Source: Nostoc spongiaeforme FACHB-130 (GTDB taxonomy: Bacteria; Cyanobacteriota; Cyanobacteriia; Cyanobacteriales; Nostocaceae). From it: 50,355 nt of DNA. Below, one piece after another: positions 26,967 to 36,028 of the stretch. Within the stretch, counting starts at the first letter, position 1, and each line of letters begins with the position of its first letter. The stretch covers positions 1 through 50,355 of the forward strand of contig NZ_JACJTB010000048.1 in assembly GCF_014698475.1 (NCBI RefSeq), in the 5' to 3' direction. The notes under the pieces were generated by a model. It worked only from the letters and a program-made list of their open reading frames with translations. It searched no databases and was not told the DNA's origin. The position numbers and the translations under genes were made by a program.

Positions 26967-27820
26967 AGCCAGTTTCAACGTCCAGGATAATATATTGTAC
27001 GGAATTCGACCCAGAAAAGCTGACAAGTTCGTTACCGAAAGAACATCACCTCTACTTTAAATTTCACAGTAATTTGAAGAAATTAACCAACAGTTACAAG
27101 GTGATAGTGATGCGACTTTGTATAGTATGTTTCTCATCTTCAAGCACAATAAATGTGTTCTGTTTCCGTTGGGCTTTGAAGAGTTGAATTAATAAAAAGA
27201 ATAGCACACTTCACATAAACTAAATCATTTCTTCAAGGGATTTTAAGAAAAAAATCTGGCTTTTAGCAGATGGCAATGTTAAACACAATATGGCAATCAA
27301 GTATATTCGCAAACTCATATTTGGTGGTTGTGAATTTACGCGATCGCTCTCCCGAATCCAACTACAGCTTAATTTTCTATCCATTAGCACCATCAGCATA
27401 TTCCGTAGACAATCCATAAGCAAATACATGGGTATATATCCGATATTTTCAACGTAGCATCATAATTTGATTCGACTTTTTGATGAATTTTTAAAATAAG
27501 GCAAAAAACAACACCAATAAGTTAGGAATCAGCAAATATTAAAATTTTAGAAAGTACAGCATAAACAATACTTTGATGACATTTCACAAATTACAAACAT
27601 TTGAGTGTTGAAATGTATATCTGCTAAAAACGTTACAGAAAATGAGGTGTTTCAGATCCCCGACTTCTTGAAGAAGTCGGGGATCTAACTTCTCACGAGT
27701 ATTTCATGCTAAGTAGTAAACAGAATTAAATTTAAGGCAAATCAAAGAAACCTGCTTGTTATCAAAAGTTTCTCCTCTTACCTGGTTGGTGAGCGAAGCC
27801 GAACCACTGCCTTCTACTCA
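26967..27820. other. Long spacer between the small gene and the ParB-like gene
   Basis: About 850 bases with no confident gene. A short plus-strand frame at 27270-27419 (49 codons, containing VVVNLRDRSPESNYSLIFYP) looks protein-like but has no clear ribosome-binding site. A 33-bp palindrome lies at 27654-27686, and a GC-rich word (GGTGAGCGAAGCCGAACCAC) near 27788-27807 may help end the ParB-like transcript. Confidence 0.4.
27654..27686. repeat. 33-bp near-perfect palindrome, copy 1
   Basis: AGATCCCCGACTTCTT and its reverse complement flank a single G, giving a 16-bp stem. Another full copy lies at 35874-35906 and a half copy at 37468-37483, all within the heterocyst glycolipid neighbourhood. 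There is no T-run, so it is a palindromic repeat rather than a terminator. Confidence 0.85.
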
Positions 27821-29173
27821 TCAAACACTCACCATTTTTTTTGCTAACTTGCCAGTCAATTGCTGCCAGCGCATCACGCCGCGATTAACTAATTGCTGAT
27901 TTTCATCGCCAATAAAACAGATGCGTCCCAACCTTTCACAAGTAGCCAATATTTCACCATTCCCCATAAATGGCGCAATGATAAAATTATTGGGACTGGT
28001 GTAGAAATTTATTAAATAATTGACAACACCTTCTATCCCTTCTATGTGAATTGGTGATTGGGGTTTAGCGATCGCATGATGTGAAAAAATGCCTATATAA
28101 AGGTTATTTACTAACAACTCATATTGAAATGGCATTTTGTTATTTTTGTAAAAGTCGTAAATTTGTCCTTCAGAACGTAGGACAGCCACAACCCTAGCTT
28201 CGTCTACTAAATAATTATGTTGCCATGTAGAGGATACAGTAGCGATCGCCAGTGCTGCATCTGAAGGTAACAAATTCCGAAACTGTGAAGTGTAAGTATC
28301 GCCACAATAAACCAAATGTCTCCCCAACATCCATTCTTCACCAACTTTTATGGCGGGTTCTACATTGGCTTTTGGTTGCTCAATTGCTTGTTCTACTTGG
28401 CGTTGCACCTTTTTGATGGCTAATTTCGCTTCTTTCTCCGCCATAGCACTTTTAAAGGCTGATATCTGTAACTCTTTTTGCTTTTTATTAGCTTCTGCAA
28501 TTAATTGTGTTTGCTGGATAACTGCTTGTTCATCTCCCTGTTTTTGGGCTAATTCCAAGGCTTTTTGTGCAGTTTCGGCTAAACTGCGTTCTTCGCTACC
28601 AGCCCTGGCAATTTTCAGTAGTATTGTAGGACTGTCAGCTAGAGATGTACCTTTAATCATCTGTTTCACATCTGGATGGATACTTTTAGCGATTTGCTTT
28701 CCATGTTGAAAAGTACGCTCAGAGTATCCAACTTCCTTCGCCAACTCGATGGTTCTTTTAGGTGGTGAAATGGTTGCACCACCTTTGAAGGTATGTTGGT
28801 TATCTCCAGCTTTCGCCCGTAACCCCATCCGCTCTAAAATCTGGTCACGCTCTAACCACAATTCTGAACGTTCCAAGGGTTCTAACTCATTGCGAATCAG
28901 GTTTTCGTCAATTTCTGCCAGCCGCGCTTGGTCAGCATCTTGATAGTTAACAACATTACATTCGATGGTTTCTAACCCCAAAAGCTGACAAGCTGTAAGG
29001 CGATGTAAACCAGCAACCAAGGTCAAATTCTGATCTACTGTGATGGGGTTGAGTAAACCATTAGTCTTAATTGACTCTTTTAACTCACTAACTTTATGAG
29101 CATTAACAGGACGGCGGTTAGCACCTATATGAATTTGATTGATAGCAACAACAGGCATAATTACTGTTTTCAT
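27821..29173 (-). CDS. ParB N-terminal-like protein fused to a degenerate DNA methyltransferase domain
   Basis: A 450-residue protein. Residues about 5-95 form a ParB/sulfiredoxin-like domain with LKESIKTNGLLNPITV and the AGLHR motif of the ParB nucleotide-binding box. Residues about 95-190 continue with helical DNA-binding-like sequence (EVGYSERTFQHGKQIAK). A Lys/Gln/Glu-rich coiled coil follows at about 195-270. Residues about 275-445 resemble an N4/N6 DNA methyltransferase: the end IAPFMGNGEILATCERLGR and RWQQLTG fits the AdoMet motif and C-terminal helix. The expected catalytic DPPY-type motif is missing, with LAIATVSST in its place. ParB-methyltransferase fusions occur in phages and islands; this one is probably a DNA-binding regulator without methylation activity. 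Confidence 0.7.
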   Translation of the reverse strand: MKTVIMPVVAINQIHIGANRRPVNAHKVSELKESIKTNGLLNPITVDQNLTLVAGLHRLTACQLLGLETIECNVVNYQDADQARLAEIDENLIRNELEPLERSELWLERDQILERMGLRAKAGDNQHTFKGGATISPPKRTIELAKEVGYSERTFQHGKQIAKSIHPDVKQMIKGTSLADSPTILLKIARAGSEERSLAETAQKALELAQKQGDEQAVIQQTQLIAEANKKQKELQISAFKSAMAEKEAKLAIKKVQRQVEQAIEQPKANVEPAIKVGEEWMLGRHLVYCGDTYTSQFRNLLPSDAALAIATVSSTWQHNYLVDEARVVAVLRSEGQIYDFYKNNKMPFQYELLVNNLYIGIFSHHAIAKPQSPIHIEGIEGVVNYLINFYTSPNNFIIAPFMGNGEILATCERLGRICFIGDENQQLVNRGVMRWQQLTGKLAKKMVSV

Positions 29174-29959
29174 ATAAGTTCAGTTAAAACAACCAAGATA
29201 ACACGCGAAGTCAATTTGCAACATTTTATTTAGTGAGTTTAAATCTAGAATTTTGTTCCTGAAATTTAGGAGAATGTAGCACCTCGACTTCCCTCGGCGA
29301 CCGGAGGCAGAAGGTGAAAGTATTATTATTTGTAGCATTCATGTTTTTCAATTTTTCTCGCCTGTCTGACAATAGCTATCTATACAATGTGTTTGAAATT
29401 ACACAATTTTGGTAACAAATAATCATGAAAATAATTCTTAAAATTTATCCCTATTCCCTACTCCCTATTCCCCATTCCCAACCACATAGCTGAGTCATTA
29501 AAACCTAACTTAAGCAATGTCAATCGGTTGACAAGAGTAAACAACTTTGCAATAATTGGACACAGTTTATCCAGATTTTCTAAACGCTTCATTTGAGGAA
29601 AACTAAATTTTTGGGTTAGCGTTATCGTAATTTAGAATACTGGATTTGATAGGAAATTAAGTTAAAACTGAGAAAGATTTAAAGTACAGCCTTCTGTTAG
29701 TTATCCGCACAATTAATTATCAAGATTGGTGTAAAGGCGTACAACAATTCCCATAGAAATGTACAAAAAGTATGAAGTGTGAATTATGAAATAGGGAGTA
29801 GGGAGTAGGGAGTAGGGAGTGGAAAAGATAGGAGAAATATAAATTATTCTTTCCTCCTACCTTCTGACTCCTGAATGCTTACATTTTCAGACTTCATTTT
29901 TCACCTGAATTATCAGTCATTTCGGCTGTTCCCTGGCATAGCACGATTGGAATAAAAAT
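29174..29959. other. Long spacer holding the divergent promoters of the ParB-like gene and hgdB
   Basis: About 786 bases with no gene seen. It contains a short GC-rich inverted word (CCTCGGCGACCGGAGG, 29294-29309), CCCTATTCCC-type repeats at 29449-29478, a four-unit TAGGGAG heptamer array at 29792-29819 and CTTCATTTT-type words near 29895. The hgdB transcript must begin here; a heterocyst-specific promoter could not be identified by eye. Confidence 0.5.
29792..29819. repeat. TAGGGAG heptamer tandem repeat
   Basis: Four perfect TAGGGAG units. This is the class of short tandemly repeated heptamers (STRR) known from heterocystous cyanobacteria. Related words occur at 2800-2820 and 32420-32445. 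Confidence 0.85.
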
Positions 29960-31165
29960 ATGGCACTAAAAAGATACGGCCACTTGTTTACAAAACCCTT
30001 GAGTCGGTGGCAAATAATTTTGGCAGCTTCTATGACTGTAGCTGTGGCTGGGCTAGGAACTTTTTACACTGTTGCACCAAAATCAAACCGTGTTGCAGTT
30101 CAAACCACTCAAGCAACAACACCAAAACCCGCGCCTGTAAAAGTTGCAGTCACCGCTTTAGGACGTTTGCAGCCAGAAGGTAAAGTTACTTACTTGTCTG
30201 CACCTAATTCTATCAACGGTGTGCGCGTGGAAAAACTGTTGGTAAAAGAAGGGGATGAAGTCAAAGCTGGGCAGGTATTGGCGTATTTAGAAGATTATAA
30301 TCGTGCCACAGCAGCTTTGCAACAATCCTTAGATAGACTGCAAATTGCCAAAGCTAAATTAGCGCAGGTAAAAGCTGGGGCAAAATCTGGAGATATTGAC
30401 GCACAAAAAGCCAGCATTGCAAATTTAGCATCTCAATTAAAAGGAGAAGTTGCCACACAACAAGCAACTATTAACCGCATCAAAGCTGAAGTAGATAACG
30501 CTCAAAAAGAAAACGATCGCTATCAGCAATTATACAAACAAGGTGCGATCGCGGCTTCTGTTGCCGACAGCAAAGCCTTACAACTCAAAACCACCCAACA
30601 ACAACTCACCGAAGCTCAAGCTGCACTAACTCGTACCCAAAACACTCTACAAGACCAACAAAAAGAAGCGCAAGCCAGACTCAGCAGTATTAAAGAAGTA
30701 CGTTCTGTAGATGTTGAAGCCGCGCAAACAGAAGTTAAAAGTGCTGTCACAGCAATTAAACAAGCCAAAGCTGACCAAGAATTAACATACATTAAAGCTC
30801 CCATTGACGGTAGGATTCTCAAAATTCATGCCAAAACTGGCGAAGTTATCAATACTTCTGGTTTTGCAGAAATCGGTAAGATATCGCAAATGTATGTAAT
30901 TGCAGAAGTATATCAAACCGATATTCAAAAAGTACGTGTCGGTCAAAAAGCATCAATTACCAGTGCTGCATTTGCTGGAAAATTACAGGGAACTGTGAAA
31001 GAAATTGGTTGGCAAGTTGACAAACAAAGCATCTTTAGCCTCAACCCCAGGTCTGATACCGACCGCAGAATTGTAGAAGTCAAAATCTCTATTGATAACC
31101 CCGCAGATAGTCAAAAAGTAGCTCGGATGACAAATCTGCAAGTGGATGTATCTATTCAAATTTAG
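29960..31165 (+). CDS. hgdB: DevB-type membrane fusion protein for glycolipid export (HgdB)
   Basis: A 401-residue periplasmic adaptor. One N-terminal membrane anchor (about 18-42, WQIILAASMTVAVAGLGTFY) is followed by a lipoyl/barrel half (about 60-110, with LLVKEGDEVKAGQVLAYLED), a long Ala/Gln/Lys-rich coiled-coil hairpin (about 115-265) and the second lipoyl and barrel parts (about 270-400, with IKAPIDGRILKIH). This is the DevB family, which links an ABC exporter to TolC to move heterocyst glycolipids or related molecules across the envelope. Placement before hgdC and hgdA matches the hgdB-hgdC-hgdA order remembered from Anabaena PCC 7120. Several HIP1-like words occur inside. Confidence 0.88.
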   Translation: MALKRYGHLFTKPLSRWQIILAASMTVAVAGLGTFYTVAPKSNRVAVQTTQATTPKPAPVKVAVTALGRLQPEGKVTYLSAPNSINGVRVEKLLVKEGDEVKAGQVLAYLEDYNRATAALQQSLDRLQIAKAKLAQVKAGAKSGDIDAQKASIANLASQLKGEVATQQATINRIKAEVDNAQKENDRYQQLYKQGAIAASVADSKALQLKTTQQQLTEAQAALTRTQNTLQDQQKEAQARLSSIKEVRSVDVEAAQTEVKSAVTAIKQAKADQELTYIKAPIDGRILKIHAKTGEVINTSGFAEIGKISQMYVIAEVYQTDIQKVRVGQKASITSAAFAGKLQGTVKEIGWQVDKQSIFSLNPRSDTDRRIVEVKISIDNPADSQKVARMTNLQVDVSIQI

Positions 31166-31235
31166 TCAATAGTTAATAGTCAATAGTCAACATAACAAAT
31201 GACTAATGACTAATGACAAATAACAAATAACAAAT
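31164..31235. repeat. Heptamer repeats in the hgdB-hgdC spacer
   Basis: Four AGTCAAT-like units are followed by TGACTAA and AACAAAT units, typical STRR-type heptamers. They begin at the hgdB stop codon and fill the spacer of about 76 bp, so both genes are still likely to be co-transcribed. Confidence 0.8.
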
Positions 31236-31241
31236 GAATCC

Positions 31242-32420
31242 ATGAATTTCAAGATTCCTTTAGCATGGCTACAGCTTGCCCAACAAAAGATTCGTTTTGT
31301 CGTTGCTGTAGCCGGAATTGCTTTCATTGTGCTGCTGATGTTCGTCCAGTTAGGGTTTCAAGATGCACTTTATTCTAGTGCAACCGCAGTACATCAAAGC
31401 CTACGCGGGGACTTATTTTTAGTTAGCGCACAATATAAGTCTTTGACATCTAATCAAAGCTTTTCTCGCACTCGTTTATATCAATCTTTGGGGTTTGATG
31501 GTGTTGAATCTGTTAGCACCATGTACTTGCAATTTGCCAAGTTAAAAAATCCCGTTAATGGTGAGAAATATTCTATTTATGTGATTGGCTTTGACCCAGG
31601 AAATCCGGTACTAAATATCCCAGAAATTGAGCAGAATTTGGACAAGCTCAAAATTCCTGATGTTATGCTATTTGACCGCGATTCTCGTCCAGAATTTGGG
31701 CCAATTGCTGCCAATTTTGATAAAGGAGATACTGAACAGACAATTGAAATATTTCCTTTTGATGGGCCAATTGGCTATAACGTGCGAGTCGGGGGATTAT
31801 TTAGCTTAGGCCCCTCCTTTGGTGTAGATGGAAACTTAATTGTCAGCGACTCAACTTTTTTGCGGATAAACCCCAATACTCGCCCAGCAGAAAAAATCGA
31901 CATCGGCATAATTACTCTCAAGCCTGATGCTGATAAAGAAAAAGTTTTAAAGAGTTTGCAAGCTAATTTACCGAATGATGTTCTAGTTTTTACTCGTCAA
32001 GGCTTTATCAACTTTGAGAAACAATATTGGGCTGATAGAACACCGATTGGTTTTATTTTGAATCTAATGTTAACAATGGCTTCTGTGGTAGGTGTGGTGA
32101 TTGTTTATCAAATTCTCTACAGCAATATTGCCACTCAATTTATTGCTTATGCGACATTAAAAGCCATTGGTTATCCCAACTCTTATTTGTTAAAGGTGGT
32201 ATTTCAACAAGCGTTAATCTTGGCATTTCTCTCATATATTCCCGGATTTTTCACTTCCATAATTTTGTATGACTTTGCAAGGGAAGCAACAAAATTACCC
32301 ATCATGATGAATGCTACAAATGCCTTGATAGTGTTTATCTCAGCAGTCTTGATGTGTATTACCTCTGGCGCACTTGCGATTAATAAATTGCGTTCTGCTG
32401 ACCCGGCAGATATTTTTTAG
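31242..32420 (+). CDS. hgdC: DevC-type ABC exporter permease (HgdC)
   Basis: A 392-residue FtsX-like permease of the DevC family. The first membrane helix is at about 16-40 (RFVVAVAGIAFIVLLMFVQ), followed by a periplasmic domain of about 225 residues and three C-terminal helices (about 268-292, 318-342, 355-380). It should form the inner-membrane channel that works with HgdB and an ATPase to export glycolipid. A DevA-like ATPase would be expected next, but none is in the window apart from the unrelated PstB-like protein 30 kb away, so the ATPase is probably encoded elsewhere. It is followed by a 222-bp spacer holding a MITE-like element. Confidence 0.88.
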   Translation: MNFKIPLAWLQLAQQKIRFVVAVAGIAFIVLLMFVQLGFQDALYSSATAVHQSLRGDLFLVSAQYKSLTSNQSFSRTRLYQSLGFDGVESVSTMYLQFAKLKNPVNGEKYSIYVIGFDPGNPVLNIPEIEQNLDKLKIPDVMLFDRDSRPEFGPIAANFDKGDTEQTIEIFPFDGPIGYNVRVGGLFSLGPSFGVDGNLIVSDSTFLRINPNTRPAEKIDIGIITLKPDADKEKVLKSLQANLPNDVLVFTRQGFINFEKQYWADRTPIGFILNLMLTMASVVGVVIVYQILYSNIATQFIAYATLKAIGYPNSYLLKVVFQQALILAFLSYIPGFFTSIILYDFAREATKLPIMMNATNALIVFISAVLMCITSGALAINKLRSADPADIF

Positions 32421-32479
32421 GGAGTGGGGAGTAGGGAGTAGGGATTAAATAGTGTTTTCACTTTTCTAATTCTTTTTAT

Positions 32480-32590
32480 CTAGTACAGTTCGGCGTAAAT
32501 AAACCGACCATAAGGAATTACTAAAAAGTTTGTGGTATCACTATTCTTTCTTTTTCCTTTTGACCTTTTACTTTTGCCTTTTTGTACTAG
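32480..32590 (+). mobile_element. MITE-like 111-bp element, copy 1
   Basis: Bounded by perfect 8-bp terminal inverted repeats (CTAGTACA and TGTACTAG). The interior begins GTTCGGCGTAAATAAAC and includes TTGTGGTATCAC and a T-rich right end. It aligns without gaps to copy 2 (35743-35853, opposite orientation, same length) and to copy 3 apart from an insertion. It has no coding capacity. Confidence 0.75.
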
Positions 32591-32642
32591 CCCCTAGCCC
32601 CTCACATTAAACATTCAAACTTTAGTAAAAAAATAACCCCTG

Positions 32643-33644
32643 ATGAACTTAGACAACAAAACTCTCCTGATTACTGGGATTGATGATTTTATCGGGTTGC
32701 GTGCAGCCGAGTTAGCCATAGCGCAGGGAATGAAAGTGCGCGGGTTGCAAAGTTCTAGCGATCGCAAGATACCACAAAATCTGAATGTAGAAGCGATCGC
32801 TGGTAACATTACCGACCCCAAAATTGCCCAAAAAGCTTGTCAGGGAGTAGATATTGTTCTCCACACAGCACAACTTACCCAAGAAGCTGGCCCCATCAAA
32901 GAGTTCCGGGAAATCAACGTTAACGGTACTCTCACCATAGCAAAAGCAGCTAAAAATGCTGGTGTTAAAACCTTCGTCCATCTCTCCAGCGCGATGGTAT
33001 ATGGCTTTGATTATCCCGATGGCGTAAGCGAAACTGGCCCTTTATCTGGCGATAATAATCCTTACTGTCAGACTAAAATCGAAGCAGAACAAGAACTTTT
33101 ACCCCTCAACTCTTCGCCAGACTTTGGTGTGATAGTGATTCGTGCTGGTGATGTTTATGGCCCTGGTTGTATCCCTTGGATAATCAGACCACTTTTGATG
33201 ATGCGTCAAAAGCTATTTGCTTATGCTAACGATGGTCAAGGAGTCATCAACCATCTATATATAGATAATCTGATTGATGCCATCTTTTTAGCCATCCAAA
33301 AAGAAGCTTACGGCGAAGTTTTTAACATTACTGACGGTCAACAAACTTCCTGGAAAGAGTATTTCATGCGCTTGGCTGCAACTGAAGGTTTACAGGCTCC
33401 GATGTCTGTACCAAAAGATGAAATCAAACTATTTCTCAAAATTCGTAGCCAAGGACAAAAACTATTTCGTAAAAAAGCTGATATTCTCCCGGAATCAGTT
33501 GATTTTATGACCCGCCCCTACGCTTATTCTATTGCTAAAGCCCAAAGCTTATTAGATTACAAACCCAAAATTGATCTAGAAGAAGGCTTGCGTAGAACAT
33601 CTGAATGGGTGCAGAAAACAGATATCCAAAAACTAGCCAAATAG
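32643..33644 (+). CDS. hgdA: Extended SDR / epimerase-like protein (HgdA)
   Basis: A 333-residue extended short-chain dehydrogenase of NAD-dependent epimerase/3-beta-HSD type. The catalytic YxxxK is present (NPYCQTK, about 140), preceded by the serine-containing HLSSAMVYG. The nucleotide motif is changed: the usual TGxxGxxG reads TGIDDFIG, with Asp in place of the second Gly, while the third Gly is kept. In Anabaena the gene at this position (hgdA) is needed for a proper glycolipid layer; here it lies between hgdC and the DUF2141 gene on the same strand. Its reaction is unknown; a sugar or keto-glycolipid reductase/epimerase is plausible. Confidence 0.82.
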   Translation: MNLDNKTLLITGIDDFIGLRAAELAIAQGMKVRGLQSSSDRKIPQNLNVEAIAGNITDPKIAQKACQGVDIVLHTAQLTQEAGPIKEFREINVNGTLTIAKAAKNAGVKTFVHLSSAMVYGFDYPDGVSETGPLSGDNNPYCQTKIEAEQELLPLNSSPDFGVIVIRAGDVYGPGCIPWIIRPLLMMRQKLFAYANDGQGVINHLYIDNLIDAIFLAIQKEAYGEVFNITDGQQTSWKEYFMRLAATEGLQAPMSVPKDEIKLFLKIRSQGQKLFRKKADILPESVDFMTRPYAYSIAKAQSLLDYKPKIDLEEGLRRTSEWVQKTDIQKLAK

Positions 33645-33688
33645 ACGGCTCACTTCTCTGATTCCTCTCGAAGTTTGCTCAACGCGAC

Positions 33689-33807
33689 GGCACTTCCTTC
33701 AACGGGGGGAACCCCCGCAACGGAGTGCCTTGGGAACCCGCGCACGCAACTTCTCTCTGTGTCTCTGCGGTTCGTTAAAAGAGATAAACCACGAAGACAC
33801 AGAGATA
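33689..33807. repeat. GC-rich hairpin and inverted repeat between hgdA and the DUF2141 gene
   Basis: GGCACTTCC and GGAGTGCC form a hairpin (33689-33729) with an inner GGGGGGAACCCCC stem. A second pair, TCTGTGTCTCTGCGGTTCG (33756-33774) and AACCACGAAGACACAGAGA (33787-33805), is inverted and belongs to the GAACCRC repeat family. Confidence 0.65.
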
Positions 33808-33858
33808 AAAATTAAGAACTTTTCCCCAATTGTCAAATTACCAAATTAATGAATCATC

Positions 33859-34326
33859 ATGCGTAAAATTGCACGTTGGTCTTACTTTGTGCTTTCTTCT
33901 TTAATCAGCATTTATTGTATTAAACCCGTAACCGCAGAACAAACTGCAACACTCACTATTGTCGTTAAAAATGTTCGCCATCAAAAAGGTGATGTGTGCT
34001 TCCGCATTTACGCCGGGGAAAAAGGTTTCCCGATGAGCGATAAAAGTGAAGTCCAAAGCGGTTGCGCCAAAATTACAGGTAATACTGTCACAAAGAAATT
34101 CTCTGGTTTAAAACATGGTACGTATGCAGTAGCAATTGTTGACGACCAAAATGGCGATCGCAAATTAAATACAGACTTCTTCGGTATCCCTAAAGAAGGC
34201 TTTGGTATTTCTAAAAATCCTACTGTTTCTGTTCAAACAGGTACACCAAAATTTCGTGACGCTAGTTTTGTAGTCAATAAAAACACCAGCATCAATATTG
34301 TCATGAAATACTCTCTTGATCCATAA
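33859..34326 (+). CDS. Secreted DUF2141 protein
   Basis: A 155-residue protein with a signal peptide (MRKIARWSYFVLSSLISIYC..., cut near VTA-EQ) and a DUF2141-type domain: a beta-sandwich with KNVRHQKGDVCFRIYAG, KHGTYAVAIVDDQNGD and LNTDFFGIPKEGFG, the last two being family hallmarks. It should act in the periplasm or cell envelope. No enzymatic role is known for this family. A homologue sits at the same place in the Anabaena locus as I recall it, so a link to the heterocyst glycolipid layer is suggested by position only. Confidence 0.75.
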   Translation: MRKIARWSYFVLSSLISIYCIKPVTAEQTATLTIVVKNVRHQKGDVCFRIYAGEKGFPMSDKSEVQSGCAKITGNTVTKKFSGLKHGTYAVAIVDDQNGDRKLNTDFFGIPKEGFGISKNPTVSVQTGTPKFRDASFVVNKNTSINIVMKYSLDP

Positions 34327-34383
34327 GGGGAGAGAAGGGAAAAAGTAGACAAGGTAGGCAAGGGGACAAGGTAGAAACTATGT

Positions 34384-34446
34384 TTGTCACCCTTGTCACC
34401 CTTGTCTTCCCCCTCACCCTTGTCACCCTTGTCTCCCCCCTCACCC
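34384..34446. repeat. CTTGTCACC tandem repeat
   Basis: Multiple CTTGTCACC units with C-rich interruptions (CCTTGTCACCCTTGTC occurs twice). They fill the spacer before the first GT2 gene and stop about 25 bp before its ATG. Confidence 0.75.
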
Positions 34447-34471
34447 AAACTCCTCCTCACATCTCAATTAC

Positions 34472-35731
34472 ATGGAAGCATTTACGATATTCCTGTCTAA
34501 GTCTTTGCTGGGTTGGCTGGCTATTCAGGTGTGTCTAGCACTTGTTTTCTTGTTCTACTTGCGCTTGGGCAACAGAAGTACATTAGCAGATGAGCAGCTA
34601 CCCAAAACGGCGGTAATTCTTTGTTTACGTGGAGCCGATCCGTTTTTACCGGAATGTTTGCGATCGCTTCTCACTCAAAATTATCCACAATATACTTTAA
34701 AACTAGTTGTCGATAGTCAAACAGATCCAGCTTGGCAAATAGCCCACGATACTATCAGTCAACTAGGCGCAACTAATGTTGATATCAGCTATTTAAGGGT
34801 GATTCGCCACAATTGCAGCCTCAAATGCAGCGCCCTTTTGCAAGTTTTTGCCGAATTAGATGATACTTACGAAGTTGTGGCTTTTGTGGATGCTGATACG
34901 GTAGTCCATCCCGACTGGTTGCGAGAATTAGTTAGCCCTTTATCTCATCCCAAAGTCGGCGCGACAACTGGTAATCGTTGGTATGTACCAACTGGTAAAT
35001 ATTGGGGTTCAGTAGTCCGCTATGCAGGTAATGTTTCTACAGTTGTGCAGATGTTTTTATTTGGTATTCCTTGGGGTGGTACTTTAGCCATCAAAACACA
35101 ACTACTACGCCAAACCGGGATACTGGATATGTGGGGTAAAGCCTTAAATGAAGACTTGATGATGCACAAAGTTTTGAAAAAACACGGAATGCAAATCAAG
35201 TTTGTACCTTCTTTGATGATGTTAAATCGGGAAGAATCTGATTTACTCGGCTTAATAGATCATCTCAAACGACTGTTTTTATACTCTCGACTTTATCATC
35301 CGCAATGGATAGCTATAGTTGGGGATGTAATTTCTAGTATTTTATTTCCCGCCATCACTATTGTTTTATTACTAGCCTCTTTGTGGGATGAAGAATGGCA
35401 AACTGCCGCCTTATTATTTCGCTCTTATAGCATCTACACCCTGGGGCTACTTTTACTCATGTTGACATTAGAGATAGGAGTCAGACCAGTAATTTTAAAT
35501 CAAGGTCAGTCAGTGACAAAATTATCCATCGGCACAATATTAAAAATGTTGATTGCCATCCCCTTAACACAATGGGTATATGGTTTAGCATTACTTACTT
35601 CTTTGGTCAGATCAACTGTTAAATGGCGGGGTGTGATTTATCGTGTCCAAGGGCCTTGGAATATCCGTTTAGTGGAATACCAAGCTTATGATTTTTTGGA
35701 TCAACCGATAGATAGCAAAATATCTTTGTGA
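34472..35731 (+). CDS. Family 2 glycosyltransferase, first of a tandem pair
   Basis: A 419-residue membrane-bound GT-A enzyme. One N-terminal helix (about 8-28) precedes the catalytic domain (about 45-270): KTAVILCLRGADPFLP, LVVDSQTDPAW, the metal-binding VDADTVVHP (about 140) and the acceptor-site NEDLMM (about 227). Instead of the Q(Q/R)xRW of cellulose-synthase-like enzymes it has LFLYSRLYHP. Three or four helices follow (about 285-390), then a cytosolic tail ending near IRLVEYQAYDFLD. It is a full-length paralogue of the next GT2 gene. Because it lies between hgdA and hglT, a role in modifying heterocyst glycolipid or envelope polysaccharide is inferred. Confidence 0.82.
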   Translation: MEAFTIFLSKSLLGWLAIQVCLALVFLFYLRLGNRSTLADEQLPKTAVILCLRGADPFLPECLRSLLTQNYPQYTLKLVVDSQTDPAWQIAHDTISQLGATNVDISYLRVIRHNCSLKCSALLQVFAELDDTYEVVAFVDADTVVHPDWLRELVSPLSHPKVGATTGNRWYVPTGKYWGSVVRYAGNVSTVVQMFLFGIPWGGTLAIKTQLLRQTGILDMWGKALNEDLMMHKVLKKHGMQIKFVPSLMMLNREESDLLGLIDHLKRLFLYSRLYHPQWIAIVGDVISSILFPAITIVLLLASLWDEEWQTAALLFRSYSIYTLGLLLLMLTLEIGVRPVILNQGQSVTKLSIGTILKMLIAIPLTQWVYGLALLTSLVRSTVKWRGVIYRVQGPWNIRLVEYQAYDFLDQPIDSKISL

Positions 35732-35742
35732 GTTAAAAGGGG

Positions 35743-35853
35743 CTAGTGCAATAAGGCAAAAGTAAAAAGTCAAAAGGAAAAAGAAAGAATCGTGATACCA
35801 CAAGTCTTTTAATAATTACCGATGATCTATTTATTTACGCCAATCTGTACTAG
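35743..35853 (-). mobile_element. MITE-like 111-bp element, copy 2 (inverted)
   Basis: CTAGTGCA and TGTACTAG ends (one mismatch) enclose 111 bp. Its reverse complement aligns to copy 1 end to end with substitutions only. It follows the first GT2 stop by 11 bp. Confidence 0.75.
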
Positions 35854-35873
35854 AGTTTTAATCGCCAATCATC

Positions 35874-35906
35874 AGATCCCCGACTTCTTAGAGAAGTCGG
35901 GGATCT
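35874..35906. repeat. 33-bp palindrome, copy 2
   Basis: AGATCCCCGACTTCT and its complement flank TAG: a 15-bp stem, with the same sequence as copy 1 (27654) apart from the loop. It lies 20 bp after MITE-like copy 2. Confidence 0.85.
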
Positions 35907-36028
35907 AAAAGTCCAAAATCCTAACAAACTCTGTGTAAATCCTGCGTCAGTTGACTGTTATTTTTCATGAGTCACAAAAGCTATTTATAGCTTGTCTTTC
36001 AGATGCAATTGCGTAGGGTTTCTCAAAC

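Noticed and set aside
31164-31235. Possible CRISPR-like array
   Set aside because: Units are 7 bp without spacers, typical STRR heptamers; the same holds for 29792-29819 and 48067-48114.
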